Shown here in pieces: positions 34,678 to 43,329 of a stretch of DNA of 64,000 bases. Every line of letters begins with the position of its first letter. Within the stretch, counting starts at the first letter, position 1. Below the pieces are notes generated by a model. It saw nothing but the letters and a program-made list of their open reading frames with translations. It ran no database searches and had not been told where the DNA came from. A program made the position numbers and the translations under genes. This DNA comes from Dyella terrae (lineage in GTDB: Bacteria; Pseudomonadota; Gammaproteobacteria; Xanthomonadales; Rhodanobacteraceae). Where the stretch lies: the NCBI RefSeq assembly GCF_022394535.1, contig NZ_CP089414.1:496001-560000 (forward strand), in the 5' to 3' direction.

Positions 34678-35129
34678 AAAACGTTCTTCCGACAATTAGG
34701 TCGCTTGTTTTTGCATTTTCTTTAGGGTGCATGCTTGCGTTTACTCAGATACTTTTTAAGTCCACCACTGTTTCTGATTATCTTGCATTAAATCTACTTG
34801 CTATACTGGCCGGTCTCTTTGCGGTCAATTGTGCTACGCTGGGTCTCGTTTTGACCAGAATGAGTCAAATTATCGATTTTGAGCGAAGTGCTGATTTTAG
34901 TCAGGCAATTGCAAGCATGAAGTGGTCATTGTTGGAGCAGCTTTCACTGATATTTGTTTGCGTTGTATTTCTAATCATTCGTGGATCAAAAGTTCCATTT
35001 ATTTTAGAGAATATTCACTCAATTTTTTTTGAGGCGCTTTTGTACTCCATTTTTTCTTATGGGTTGCTTGTGGCCTTTGATGTGGGTAATTCGATATTTG
35101 TAATTTTGAAGTACCGAAGGCAACCGTAA
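34674..35129 (+). CDS. RexB-like four-helix membrane protein (putative effector)
   Basis: A 151-residue hydrophobic protein overlapping the previous stop by 4 bases (ATGA), so translation is coupled. Four membrane segments are visible at about residues 9-29, 38-61, 84-102 and 117-145, with a charged loop (RMSQIIDFERSADF) after the second and a basic tail (KYRRQP). RexB of lambda has 144 residues and four segments and depolarises the inner membrane when RexA activates it. Equal size, topology, order and coupling suggest the same role here. Base composition is AT-rich like its partner. Sequence identity to RexB is not obvious, so this rests on architecture. Confidence 0.55.
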   Translation: MKNVLPTIRSLVFAFSLGCMLAFTQILFKSTTVSDYLALNLLAILAGLFAVNCATLGLVLTRMSQIIDFERSADFSQAIASMKWSLLEQLSLIFVCVVFLIIRGSKVPFILENIHSIFFEALLYSIFSYGLLVAFDVGNSIFVILKYRRQP

Positions 35130-35157
35130 TGCGCGGTATCTCCGGTAGCCCTAAGCC

Positions 35158-35697
35158 TCACCAAGCCAGGTCGTCGGGCACCTTGAACTGGCTGTAGAAC
35201 TCGTCGTCTTCGCTGGCTGTGGCGTTTTCAGCCGACTTGCCGTGATCCAGCACGATAAGCGAAGCGTCGCGCTCGCGAATCTTGTCGGCGGCACCGCGCG
35301 GCAGCAGCTCATAACTATCGCCGGCGCGTACAACCACCAGCACGCCCTTGGCCAGTTGGGTACGCAGGGTTTCGCTCACCGGCATGCTGTGGATCTTGTC
35401 CCCATCGGTGAAGCGGTAGCTGATCTCACCTTCGCGCTTGACCTTGTTGGTCTCGATAATCTGGCGTACCTGCGCGCCGATTTCGCGCGCCTGCGCCTGG
35501 GCATTGCGTTCGGCGGCGAGGGCGCGGTCACGCTCGGCCTTTTCGGTCAGCAGCCGCTGCGCGTCGATCTTCTCTTCCGGAGGCGAGGCCATGCCTTTGC
35601 CCTGGCGTTGCTTGACCTGCTCGCGCGCTATCTGGTCGACCTTGCCCTTCTTGGCGAGACCGGCCTTGAGTAGTTGTTCCTGTAGAGGGTTGCGCAT
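35158..35697 (-). CDS. yaiL: DUF2058 (YaiL family) nucleoprotein/polynucleotide-associated protein
   Basis: A 179-residue protein, the same length as E. coli YaiL. The start MRNPLQEQLLKAGLAKKGKV at ATG 35697 matches the family; a longer frame upstream is non-homologous. A basic/charged coiled-coil region (about 20-95) precedes a globular domain (ISYRFTDGDKIHSMPV, then ELLPRGAADKIRERDASLIV) and an acidic tail ending QFKVPDDLAW. Function is not established. Its last codons contain the right copy of the 16-bp repeat (35168-35183), so the present 3' end (GCT TGG TGA) may have been supplied by the inserted cassette. Confidence 0.88.
   Translation of the reverse strand: MRNPLQEQLLKAGLAKKGKVDQIAREQVKQRQGKGMASPPEEKIDAQRLLTEKAERDRALAAERNAQAQAREIGAQVRQIIETNKVKREGEISYRFTDGDKIHSMPVSETLRTQLAKGVLVVVRAGDSYELLPRGAADKIRERDASLIVLDHGKSAENATASEDDEFYSQFKVPDDLAW
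35168..35183. repeat. Right copy of 16-bp direct repeat flanking the Rex-like cassette
   Basis: Identical to 33485-33500. It encodes the conserved KVPDDL part of the YaiL C-terminus on the minus strand, so an insertion recombining within it keeps the gene intact. Confidence 0.75.
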
Positions 35698-35835
35698 GGG
35701 AAATTCCGGGAAGCCTGACCGCAGATTGTAGCGCCGTTCTGCGACAGCTCTGGCTGACCTGCTCGGCGGAGGCGAGATCGTACGTGGCATCATGACCTGG
35801 GCAGGGGCGTCGGCGCCCGATGAAAAGGACATGCC

Positions 35836-36219
35836 GTGATACCGCGTTTCTCCGATCATTCGGCCAACGAGCGCACCTATCTGGCCTGGGTGCGTACTGC
35901 GATCTCGGTGATGGCGTTCGGCTTTCTGCTGGAGCGCTTCGATATCTTCCTGCTCTTCACCACGCGGGCCGCCGAACGCGCAGCCGAGGGGCTTCATACG
36001 CGTGCCTCGCAATGGCTGGGGCTGGGCTTGCTGCTGGTGGGTGCGCTGATGATCGTCGGCGCCACGCTGCGCTTCTATCGCAACCGGCGCGCGATCGAGT
36101 CGGCGGAGTCGTCGATGTACGGGGATTCCTGGGTGGCGCGGGCGATGGCCATACTGCTCGTGCTGATGGCGATCTTCCTCACGGGATACGTGGCCAGGCA
36201 GATTGCGGCACTGAGTTGA
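35836..36219 (+). CDS. yidH: YidH-family (DUF202) inner-membrane protein
   Basis: A 127-residue membrane protein. The family start NERTYLAWVRTAISVMAFGF is clear, followed by further hydrophobic segments (WLGLGLLLVGALMIVGATLR and the segment ending LTGYVARQIA), about three helices in all. Start is GTG 35836 with AAGGA 6 bases upstream. Function of YidH/DUF202 proteins is not known. It is divergent from yaiL across 138 bp. Confidence 0.85.
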   Translation: MIPRFSDHSANERTYLAWVRTAISVMAFGFLLERFDIFLLFTTRAAERAAEGLHTRASQWLGLGLLLVGALMIVGATLRFYRNRRAIESAESSMYGDSWVARAMAILLVLMAIFLTGYVARQIAALS

Positions 36220-36296
36220 AGCGCAAGATCCGGATATAACGCAGCTGTTTACGTAGTTACCTTGCCCTGCCCGATGAAACGAGAAGGGCAGTGAGC

Positions 36297-37061
36297 ATGA
36301 ATCAACTCAAGGACAAGGTCGCCATCATCACCGGCGCCAGTTCGGGTATTGGATACGAAGCGGCAAAGCTGTTTGCCAAGGAAGGGGCAAAGGTTGTTGT
36401 AGGCGCGCGACGAAAAGCGGAGCTTGACGCGTTGGTCGCCGAGATCGAGCGTGCCGGCGGGCAGGCCATGGCGGTGGCCGGCGACATTCAGGACGAGGCT
36501 GTGGCTCGCCATCTGGTTGAAGTGGCCGTGGGCACCTTCGGTGGCCTGGATATCGCATTCAACAATGCGGGCATGACGGGTGACGCAAACCCCGTCCACG
36601 AGCTTTCGATCGCGTCGTGGAGCGAAACGCTGAACACCAATCTCACCGCGGCGTTTCTGGGTGCCAAGCATCAGATTCCCGCCATGTTGACCAGGGGCGG
36701 CGGCTCACTGATTTTTACATCCACCTTTGTGGGCCACACGGTGGGTTTTCCGGGAATGGGAGCATATGCGGCGAGCAAAGCTGGGCTTATCGGCCTGAGT
36801 AAGGTCATCGCGGCCGAGTACGGCGCGCAGGGCATTCGGTCGAATGCGCTCCTGCCGGGAGGCACGGATACGCCGATGGGGCGCGCAGTTGCCAATACCC
36901 CCGAGTCGCTTGCCTTTGTACAGGGTCTACATGCGTTGAAACGTCTGGCTAAACCGGCAGAGATTGCGCAGTCCGCGCTCTATCTAGCGTCAGATGCGTC
37001 GAGCTTTGTGACGGGAACGGCGATGCTCGTGGATGGCGGCGTTTCCATCACTCGAACCTGA
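36297..37061 (+). CDS. Short-chain dehydrogenase (glucose/3-oxoacyl-type SDR)
   Basis: A 254-residue classical SDR: TGASSGIG cofactor motif, GARR basic residues for NADP, NNAGMTG, catalytic Ser in FTSTFVG and YAASK, then the C-terminal DGGVS ending of the FabG-like group. The ATG at 36297 has GAGAAGGG 9 bases upstream; a GTG 6 bases earlier is possible. Substrate unknown. It stands alone before a convergent terminator shared with the thiolase gene. Confidence 0.88.
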   Translation: MNQLKDKVAIITGASSGIGYEAAKLFAKEGAKVVVGARRKAELDALVAEIERAGGQAMAVAGDIQDEAVARHLVEVAVGTFGGLDIAFNNAGMTGDANPVHELSIASWSETLNTNLTAAFLGAKHQIPAMLTRGGGSLIFTSTFVGHTVGFPGMGAYAASKAGLIGLSKVIAAEYGAQGIRSNALLPGGTDTPMGRAVANTPESLAFVQGLHALKRLAKPAEIAQSALYLASDASSFVTGTAMLVDGGVSITRT

Positions 37062-37076
37062 GCTAAATCGCATCAA

Positions 37077-37108
37077 AAAACGGCGCCGTATCACTACGGC
37101 GCCGTTTT
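37077..37108. terminator. Bidirectional terminator between SDR and fadA-like genes
   Basis: A 14-bp perfect stem, AAAACGGCGCCGTA (37077-37090) with TACGGCGCCGTTTT (37095-37108), around TCAC, preceded by an A run and ending in T4. It serves both convergent genes. Confidence 0.85.
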
Positions 37109-37131
37109 CATGTCCCACTTAGTGGCCGCGA

Positions 37132-38340
37132 TCAGAGCGCTTCGAACACGCCTGCTGCGCCCATGCCGGTGCCGATGCACATGGTCACCATGCCGTACTT
37201 CTGCTTGCGACGGCGCATGCCGTGCAGCAGCGTGGCGGCGCGGACAGCGCCCGTGGCGCCCAGCGGGTGACCGAGCGCAATGGCGCCGCCCAGCGGATTC
37301 ACCTTGGCCGGGTCGAGGCCCAGATCGCCGATGACGGCCAGCGCCTGTGCGGCAAACGCCTCGTTGAGCTCGATCCAGTCCAGCTGATCCTTGGTGAGGC
37401 CGACCTGCTTGAGCACCTTCGGAATCGCTTCCTTCGGGCCGATGCCCATGATCTCCGGCTTCACGCCAGCCACCGAATAGCCGACGAAGCGGCCGATCGG
37501 GGTGAGGTTGAACTCCTTGATCGCCTTCTCGCTGGCCAGAAGCAGCGCGCCCGCACCATCAGACATCTGAGAGGAGTTGCCGGCCGTCACTGAGCCGCCG
37601 AACTTGTCGTTGCGGAACACCGTGCGCAGCCTGGACAGCACGTCCAGCGTGGTACCGGCGCGCGGACCTTCGTCCGTGTCGATCAGGCGGCTGTCGGTGG
37701 TGATGCCGCGTGTGGCCAGGTCGGGGTAATGATCATCGAGCTGGAACGGGGTGATCTCGTCCTTGAATTCACCGGCGGCAATGGCAGCCAGCGCGCGGCG
37801 ATGGCTTTCCACGGCGAAGGCGTCCTGCTGCTCGCGCGTGACCTTCCACTGTTCGGCGACCTTCTCGGCAGTGATGCCCATGCCGTAGGCGATGGCGACA
37901 TCTTCCTTGTTGGCGAAGATGGCGGGATTCATCGCCACCTTGTGGCCCATCATCGGCACCATGCTCATGCTTTCGGTGCCGGCTGCAATCATCAGATCGG
38001 CCACGCCGAGCTGGATGCGATCAGCAGCCATGGCAATCGCCTGCACGCCCGACGAGCAGAAGCGGTTGATGGTGACGCCCGGCACGGTGTACGGCAGGCC
38101 GGCGAGCAGCGCACCGATGCGCGCCACGTTCATGCCTTGCTCGGCTTCGGGCATGGCGCAGCCGACGATCACGTCTTCGATGCGATGCGGATCGATACCC
38201 GGCGCCTGCGCCATCACGGCGCGGATCACGTGGGCGAGCATGTCGTCCGGACGGGTGTTGCGGAACACGCCGCGCGGCGCTTTGCCGACCGGCGTGCGGG
38301 TGGCGGCGACGATGTAGGCGTCTTGCACTTGCTTGGTCAT
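37132..38340 (-). CDS. fadA: Acetyl-CoA C-acyltransferase (3-ketoacyl-CoA thiolase)
   Basis: A 402-residue thiolase completing beta-oxidation by cleaving 3-ketoacyl-CoA. Catalytic Cys95 in NRFCSSGVQA, His358 in ALGHPLGATG and Cys388 in CIGTGMG are all present. It is the last gene of a tetR-fadN-fadA unit, 76 bp after the multifunctional enzyme. FadA and FadI are hard to separate by eye; the partner is the FadN-type protein. The likely regulator is the TetR protein encoded upstream. Confidence 0.93.
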   Translation of the reverse strand: MTKQVQDAYIVAATRTPVGKAPRGVFRNTRPDDMLAHVIRAVMAQAPGIDPHRIEDVIVGCAMPEAEQGMNVARIGALLAGLPYTVPGVTINRFCSSGVQAIAMAADRIQLGVADLMIAAGTESMSMVPMMGHKVAMNPAIFANKEDVAIAYGMGITAEKVAEQWKVTREQQDAFAVESHRRALAAIAAGEFKDEITPFQLDDHYPDLATRGITTDSRLIDTDEGPRAGTTLDVLSRLRTVFRNDKFGGSVTAGNSSQMSDGAGALLLASEKAIKEFNLTPIGRFVGYSVAGVKPEIMGIGPKEAIPKVLKQVGLTKDQLDWIELNEAFAAQALAVIGDLGLDPAKVNPLGGAIALGHPLGATGAVRAATLLHGMRRRKQKYGMVTMCIGTGMGAAGVFEAL

Positions 38341-38416
38341 GAGTTTTGCTCCGTGGCGTCGCGCGTGATTCGCGGCGACGCACTCAAAGTTTTTTGGTCG
38401 CGGGAAAGACGCGCTA

Positions 38417-40801
38417 TCAGTTACGCAGCGGCTTGCCAGTGGTCATGGTGTGCGCGATGCGGGCCTGGGTCTTCTCGGTCTTGGCCAGCTCCACGAAGTG
38501 CTTGCGCTCCAGCTGGAGCAGCCACTCTTCGTCCACCTGCGAACCGCGCTCGATCTTGCCGCCGCACAGCGTGTCCGCGATGCGCGTGGCGATGGCCACA
38601 TCATGCGGCGAGGCGAAATAGCCTTCCGCGAGATTGGCGAGCGAGGCCTGGAACGTAGCGGTGCCGACATCACCAGCGACTGGGATGTTGCGAGCCATCA
38701 TCGGCGGACGCCAGCCGCTTTCGGCCAGCGACAGCGCAACCTTCTTGGCCACAAACAGCAGTTCGTAGGCGTTGAATACGACCACGTCGCTGTCGCGCAG
38801 TAGGCCCAACTGCTTGGCTTCCATTGCGCTGCCCGACACCTTCGCCATGGCGATCGTCTCGAACACTTTCTTCAGAGCTTCGAACGGATCTTCCGGGTTG
38901 GCCTTCGCGGCGCGGATGGCCAGCTCATGTAGACCACCACCAGCCGGCAGCAGGCCGACGCCCGCCTCGACCAGGCCGATGTAGCTCTCCAGTGCGGCAA
39001 CGGTGCGTGCCGAGTGCATCTGGAACTCGCAACCGCCCCCCAAGGCGAGGCCACGCACGGCGGACACCACCGGCACCAGCGAATGCTTGATGCGCATGCT
39101 GGTGGCCTGGAAGTTGGCGACCATCTTCTCGAAGTCGTCGAACTTGCCAGCCTGTAGCAGGCCCAGCGCGCCCTTGAGATCAGCGCCAGCCGAGAACGGC
39201 TCGCCGGTCTGCCAGATCACCACGGCCTTGAGCTGCTGCTCGGCGACATCGATGGCCTGCTGCACGCCATTGAGCACGTGGTCGTTGACCGTGTTCATCT
39301 TGGTCTTGAACGAGATGATGCCCACGCCGTCGTCGCCCAGCGTCCACAGACGCACGCCGTCGTTCTCCCACACCGTGGTGCCCTGGTCGAACTTCTCGCC
39401 GAGGATCGGATCGGGGAACAGCTGGCGCTGGTAGACCGGGTGCTGCGAACGCGGTTTGTCGGTGTTGGCGCTGGCCGAGTACGAGCCGTTCTTGCCATGC
39501 ACGCCGCTGCGGCCGTCGGTAACCCACGCAGGCAGCGGGGCCTTGCTCATGGCCTTGCCGGCGGCGATGTCTTCAGCGATCCAGCCGGCGACCTGCTGCC
39601 AGCCGGCGGCCTGCCAGGTCTCGAACGGGCCGAGCTTCCAGCCGTAACCCCAGCGGATGGCGAAGTCGACGTCACGCGCGGTGTCGGCGATGTCGGCCAG
39701 GTGATAGGCGCTGTAGTGGAACAGGTCACGGAACGTGGCCCACAGGAACTGTGCCTGTGGGTCATTCGACGCGCGCAGCTTGCCGAACTTCTCGGCCGGA
39801 TCCTTGATGGCGAGGATGGCGGCGACTTCGTCAGACGCCTTCTGTTCGGACGGGCGGTAGTCCTGCTTGGCCACGTCGAGTACGACGATATCCTTGCCGG
39901 CCTTGCGATAGAAACCCGCGCCGGTCTTCTGGCCCAGTGCACCCTTTTCGATGAGGGCGGAGAGCCACACCGGTGCCTTGAAGTACTCGTGCCACGGATC
40001 ATCGGCCAGCGTGTCGGCCATGGTCTTGATCACGTGCGCCATGGTGTCCAGGCCGACGACGTCGGCGGTGCGGTAGGTCGCACTCTTGGGACGACCCACG
40101 GCCGGACCGGTGAGCGCATCGACGGTGTCGAAGCCCAGGCCAAACTGCTGCGTGTGGTGCATGGTGGCCAGCATCGAGAACACGCCGATGCGGTTGCCGA
40201 TGAAGTTCGGCGTGTCCTTGGCGTACACCACGCCCTTGCCGAGCGCCGTGGTCAGGAACGCCTCAAGGCCTTCCAGCACATTTTTGTCGGTGAGCTTGGT
40301 CGGGATCAGCTCGACCAGGTGCATGTAGCGCGGCGGGTTGAAGAAATGCACGCCGCTGAAGCGATGGCGCATTTCTTCCGGCAGTGCTTCGGCCAGGTTG
40401 TTGATCGACAGGCCCGACGTGTTGGATGCGATCACGGCGGTCGGCGACAGGTGCGAAGCGATCTTCTTGTAGAGATCCAGCTTCCAGTCCATCCGTTCGG
40501 CAATCGCCTCGATCACCAGGTCCACGTCCTTGAGATGATCAAGATGTTCGTCGTAGTTGGCCGGGATGATCGTCGCGGCGACGTTCTTGTCAGCCAGCGG
40601 GGCAGGGGAAAGCTTCTGCAGATTGGCGATGGCCTTCAGCGCGATGCCGCTCTTGGGACCGTCCTTGGCGGGCAGGTCGAACAGCACGGTTTCGACGCCG
40701 GCATTGCTCAGGTGCGCGGCGATCTGCGCGCCCATGACGCCGGCGCCGAGTACCGCGGCCTTGCGGATACGTAGCGCTTTGGGGATGGATGGAGCGGTCA
40801 T
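38417..40801 (-). CDS. Multifunctional 3-hydroxyacyl-CoA dehydrogenase / enoyl-CoA hydratase (FadN-like)
   Basis: A 794-residue beta-oxidation enzyme with domain order opposite to E. coli FadB. The NAD-binding hydroxyacyl-CoA dehydrogenase comes first (GAGVMGAQIAAHLSNAG at about 19-35, catalytic HFFNPPRYMH near 152), then the dehydrogenase C-terminal domain. The crotonase fold lies from about residue 480 (FSAGADLKG, and ALGGGCEFQMHSA forming the oxyanion hole with acidic residues nearby). Order and length match B. subtilis FadN (about 789 residues). It lies 94 bp after the tetR gene and 76 bp before the thiolase. Confidence 0.9.
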   Translation of the reverse strand: MTAPSIPKALRIRKAAVLGAGVMGAQIAAHLSNAGVETVLFDLPAKDGPKSGIALKAIANLQKLSPAPLADKNVAATIIPANYDEHLDHLKDVDLVIEAIAERMDWKLDLYKKIASHLSPTAVIASNTSGLSINNLAEALPEEMRHRFSGVHFFNPPRYMHLVELIPTKLTDKNVLEGLEAFLTTALGKGVVYAKDTPNFIGNRIGVFSMLATMHHTQQFGLGFDTVDALTGPAVGRPKSATYRTADVVGLDTMAHVIKTMADTLADDPWHEYFKAPVWLSALIEKGALGQKTGAGFYRKAGKDIVVLDVAKQDYRPSEQKASDEVAAILAIKDPAEKFGKLRASNDPQAQFLWATFRDLFHYSAYHLADIADTARDVDFAIRWGYGWKLGPFETWQAAGWQQVAGWIAEDIAAGKAMSKAPLPAWVTDGRSGVHGKNGSYSASANTDKPRSQHPVYQRQLFPDPILGEKFDQGTTVWENDGVRLWTLGDDGVGIISFKTKMNTVNDHVLNGVQQAIDVAEQQLKAVVIWQTGEPFSAGADLKGALGLLQAGKFDDFEKMVANFQATSMRIKHSLVPVVSAVRGLALGGGCEFQMHSARTVAALESYIGLVEAGVGLLPAGGGLHELAIRAAKANPEDPFEALKKVFETIAMAKVSGSAMEAKQLGLLRDSDVVVFNAYELLFVAKKVALSLAESGWRPPMMARNIPVAGDVGTATFQASLANLAEGYFASPHDVAIATRIADTLCGGKIERGSQVDEEWLLQLERKHFVELAKTEKTQARIAHTMTTGKPLRN

Positions 40802-40895
40802 TGGCTTCTCCGTAGTGCGAAACGCTGGGGGTGATGGAACGTTGGGTAGTGAGACGGGCGGCCGTAGTCGCCCGAAAGAATTCGGTGGTGTGTGA

Positions 40896-41519
40896 TCAGG
40901 GGGACTTGAGGCCCGCGGCGGCGAAGCGGATGAGGTGCTCGGCGGTCTGTTCGCGGTGACGGTGCTCCGGCACGTCGCTCTTGCGCTGGATCATGCCGAA
41001 GCCCGACATGGCATGCGTCAACGCACCGGTCACCAGGTCCACGCGCCAGTACAGCTCCTCCTTGCTCAGGTTCGGCAGCAGGCGCGCGAATTCGGCGGTG
41101 AATTGGCGCATCACGTGGCCGTAGTTGTCCGACAAGAACTTGCGCAGGGTGTCGTCATGCTCGGCGAACGCCCGGGCCAGCACACGCATGAAGAGCGAAC
41201 CATTGCCATCGTGGGAGAGCTCCAGTGCAGGCACGATGAAGGCAGCCAGCACGTCCTCGATGGTGGTATCGGGCTCCCCGGTGACCTTCTGCAGGGCCGC
41301 CATGCGGCGTCCGTTGAGCTGATCCAGGCGGCGGCGGAACACCTCTTCGATCAGGCGGTCCTTGGAGCCGAAGTGGTAGTTGACGGCGGCCAGGTTGACT
41401 CCGGCGGCAGAGGTCAGCTGGCGCAGCGAGGCGCCTTCGAAGCCGTGGCGGGCGAACAATTCCTCCGCCGCGCCGAGAATGCGTTCCTTGGTGGGCATGG
41501 AAGCACTGGAGACTGGCAT
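40896..41519 (-). CDS. TetR family regulator, PsrA/FadR-like, of fatty-acid degradation
   Basis: A 207-residue repressor. The helix-turn-helix is in residues about 10-55 (ILGAAEELFARHGFEGASLR, then AAVNYHFGSKDRLIEEVF). The C-terminal half is a variable ligand domain. The ATG at 41519 is used instead of a TTG three codons upstream. The gene is first in a unit with fadN and fadA. Two CAAAC-N4-GTTT palindromes sit 23-79 bases before its start, resembling the G/CAAAC-N2-4-GTTTG/C site of Pseudomonas PsrA, which responds to long-chain acyl compounds. Autoregulation and control of the fad genes are inferred. Confidence 0.87.
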   Translation of the reverse strand: MPVSSASMPTKERILGAAEELFARHGFEGASLRQLTSAAGVNLAAVNYHFGSKDRLIEEVFRRRLDQLNGRRMAALQKVTGEPDTTIEDVLAAFIVPALELSHDGNGSLFMRVLARAFAEHDDTLRKFLSDNYGHVMRQFTAEFARLLPNLSKEELYWRVDLVTGALTHAMSGFGMIQRKSDVPEHRHREQTAEHLIRFAAAGLKSP

Positions 41520-41541
41520 GGTTCGCAACCCTGGTCAGGAA

Positions 41542-41557
41542 TCAAACGATCGTTTGA
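41542..41557. promoter_or_regulatory. Perfect palindromic operator, PsrA-like
   Basis: TCAAACGATCGTTTGA is a perfect 16-bp palindrome 23 bases upstream of the tetR start, in the tetR-ndk divergent region. It contains CAAAC-N4-GTTTG, the form reported for PsrA sites. Confidence 0.75.
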
Positions 41558-41582
41558 GGATACGCGGGTCGATTTACGCTCG

Positions 41583-41598
41583 TCAAACGGTCGTTTCA
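41583..41598. promoter_or_regulatory. Second operator-like palindrome
   Basis: TCAAACGGTCGTTTCA has the same CAAAC-N4-GTTT frame with one imperfect arm. It is centred 41 bp (about four helical turns) from the first site, suggesting cooperative binding on one DNA face. Confidence 0.65.
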
Positions 41599-41755
41599 GA
41601 CAGTGCCCCAAAACCAGCGCCCGGCTTGCGTATCAGGTAGAATCTGTCAAACTTTCGTGAGCTAAATCCGTATATCTAGACAGGATTTGGCGTAAGTTCG
41701 CCGGTAACACGGCCGACCGCCCACTCAGATACCAGTTTTTCCGGAGCAGACCCAC

Positions 41756-42181
41756 ATGGCGCTGGAGCGCACCCTTTCCATCATTAAGCCCGACGCCGTT
41801 GTCAAGAACGTGATCGGTGAAATCTATGCACGCTTCGAGAAGGCAGGCCTCAAGGTCATCGCTTCGAAGATGAAGCAGCTGTCGCGCGCCGAAGCCGAAG
41901 GCTTCTACGCCGTGCACAAGGAGCGTCCGTTCTTCAACGCGCTCGTCGAGTTCATGATCTCTGGCCCGGTGATGATCCAGGTGCTGCAGGGTGATAACGC
42001 CATCCTGAAGAACCGCGACCTCATGGGCGCCACCAATCCGAAGGACGCCGCGCCGGGTACGATCCGCGCCGACTTCGCCGACTCCATCGACGCAAACGCT
42101 GTGCATGGTTCCGACGCCGCCGAAACGGCTGCCGTCGAAATCGCGTACTTCTTCGCGACGACGGAAGTTCATCCGCGCTGA
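41756..42181 (+). CDS. ndk: Nucleoside diphosphate kinase
   Basis: A 141-residue cytoplasmic kinase balancing NTP pools. Phosphorylated histidine His117 lies in NAVHGSDA. The N-terminal [12 protein letters not shown] and the [14 protein letters not shown] region are canonical. It is divergent from tetR and heads the run ndk-rlmN-pilF-rodZ; rlmN starts 11 bases after its stop. Confidence 0.97.
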   Translation: MALERTLSIIKPDAVVKNVIGEIYARFEKAGLKVIASKMKQLSRAEAEGFYAVHKERPFFNALVEFMISGPVMIQVLQGDNAILKNRDLMGATNPKDAAPGTIRADFADSIDANAVHGSDAAETAAVEIAYFFATTEVHPR

Positions 42182-42192
42182 GGCATGCAGTT

Positions 42193-43329
42193 GTGAACCA
42201 GGCAGTCATCATCAATCCGCCCGACAAGGTCAACCTGCTCGATTTCGATCGACAGGGCCTGCGGGATTTCTTCGCGCAACTCGGCGAGAAGCCGTATCGC
42301 GCCGAGCAGGTGATGAAGTGGATCTACCACCGCCTGGAAGACAACTTCGAAAACATGACCGATGTCGGCAAGACGCTTCGAGCCAAGCTCGAAGCGTCTT
42401 GCTACGTCGGTGTGCCCAAGACGATGTTCGACAAGGGCGCCGCCGACGGCACGCACAAGTGGCTGCTCGGCATGGACGGCGGTAACGCCGTTGAGGCGGT
42501 CTATATCCCTGAGCCCACCCGCGGCACGCTGTGTGTGTCTTCGCAGGTGGGTTGCGGCCTGAACTGCCAGTTCTGCTCCACTGCGACGCAGGGCTTCAAC
42601 CGCAACCTCGCCACGTCCGAGATCATTGGACAGATGTGGGTGGCGGCCAAATACCTCGGCAACGTCACGCACCAGAATCGCCGCATCACCAACGTGGTGA
42701 TGATGGGCATGGGCGAGCCGTTGCTGAACTTCGACAACGTCACCAAGGCCATGAGCCTGATGCGCGATGATCTGGGCTTTGGCCTTGCGTCCAAGCGCGT
42801 CACGCTATCCACCGCTGGCCTGGTGCCGATGATCGACAAGTTGTCCGAAACCATCGATGTGTCGCTGGCCGTGTCGCTGCATGCCGCCAACGATGAGCTG
42901 CGTACGGAACTCGTGCCGCTCAACAAGCGTTATCCCATCGCCGAATTGATGGCGTCTTGCCAGCGCTGGCTGGATCGCAAGCCGCGCACGTCCATCACGT
43001 TCGAGTACACCCTGATGAAGGGTGTCAATGACCAGCCCGAGCACGCGCGCCAGCTGATCAAGCTGATGCGTCGCATGCCGACGTGCAAGGTCAACCTGAT
43101 TCCGTTCAATCCTTTTCCTGGCACGCGTTTCGAGCGCTCCGACGTCGAAACCATTCGCGCCTTCCAGACCCAGTTGCTCAATGCCAACGTGCTCACCATG
43201 TTGCGCCGTACCCGAGGCGACGACATCGATGCGGCATGTGGTCAGCTCAAAGGGCAGGTTTTGGATCGCACCCGTCGTCAGGCCGAGTTTCTAAAGCGTC
43301 TGGACGAAGGGGCGAGCCATGCGGCTTGA
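42193..43329 (+). CDS. rlmN: Dual-specificity 23S rRNA/tRNA adenine C2-methyltransferase RlmN
   Basis: A 378-residue radical-SAM enzyme methylating A2503 of 23S rRNA and A37 of some tRNAs. The 4Fe-4S cysteines are Cys121, Cys125 and Cys128 ([10 protein letters not shown]). The dual-cysteine mechanism residues are also present: the methyl-carrying Cys in the C-terminal DAACGQL segment, and Cys114 in TLCVSS. The start is GTG 42193. The end overlaps pilF by 11 bases. Confidence 0.95.
   Translation: MNQAVIINPPDKVNLLDFDRQGLRDFFAQLGEKPYRAEQVMKWIYHRLEDNFENMTDVGKTLRAKLEASCYVGVPKTMFDKGAADGTHKWLLGMDGGNAVEAVYIPEPTRGTLCVSSQVGCGLNCQFCSTATQGFNRNLATSEIIGQMWVAAKYLGNVTHQNRRITNVVMMGMGEPLLNFDNVTKAMSLMRDDLGFGLASKRVTLSTAGLVPMIDKLSETIDVSLAVSLHAANDELRTELVPLNKRYPIAELMASCQRWLDRKPRTSITFEYTLMKGVNDQPEHARQLIKLMRRMPTCKVNLIPFNPFPGTRFERSDVETIRAFQTQLLNANVLTMLRRTRGDDIDAACGQLKGQVLDRTRRQAEFLKRLDEGASHAA

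Noticed and set aside
39278..40774. A 498-codon plus-strand frame opposite fadN
   Set aside because: Antisense to a clearly identified beta-oxidation enzyme; no domain or start signal.
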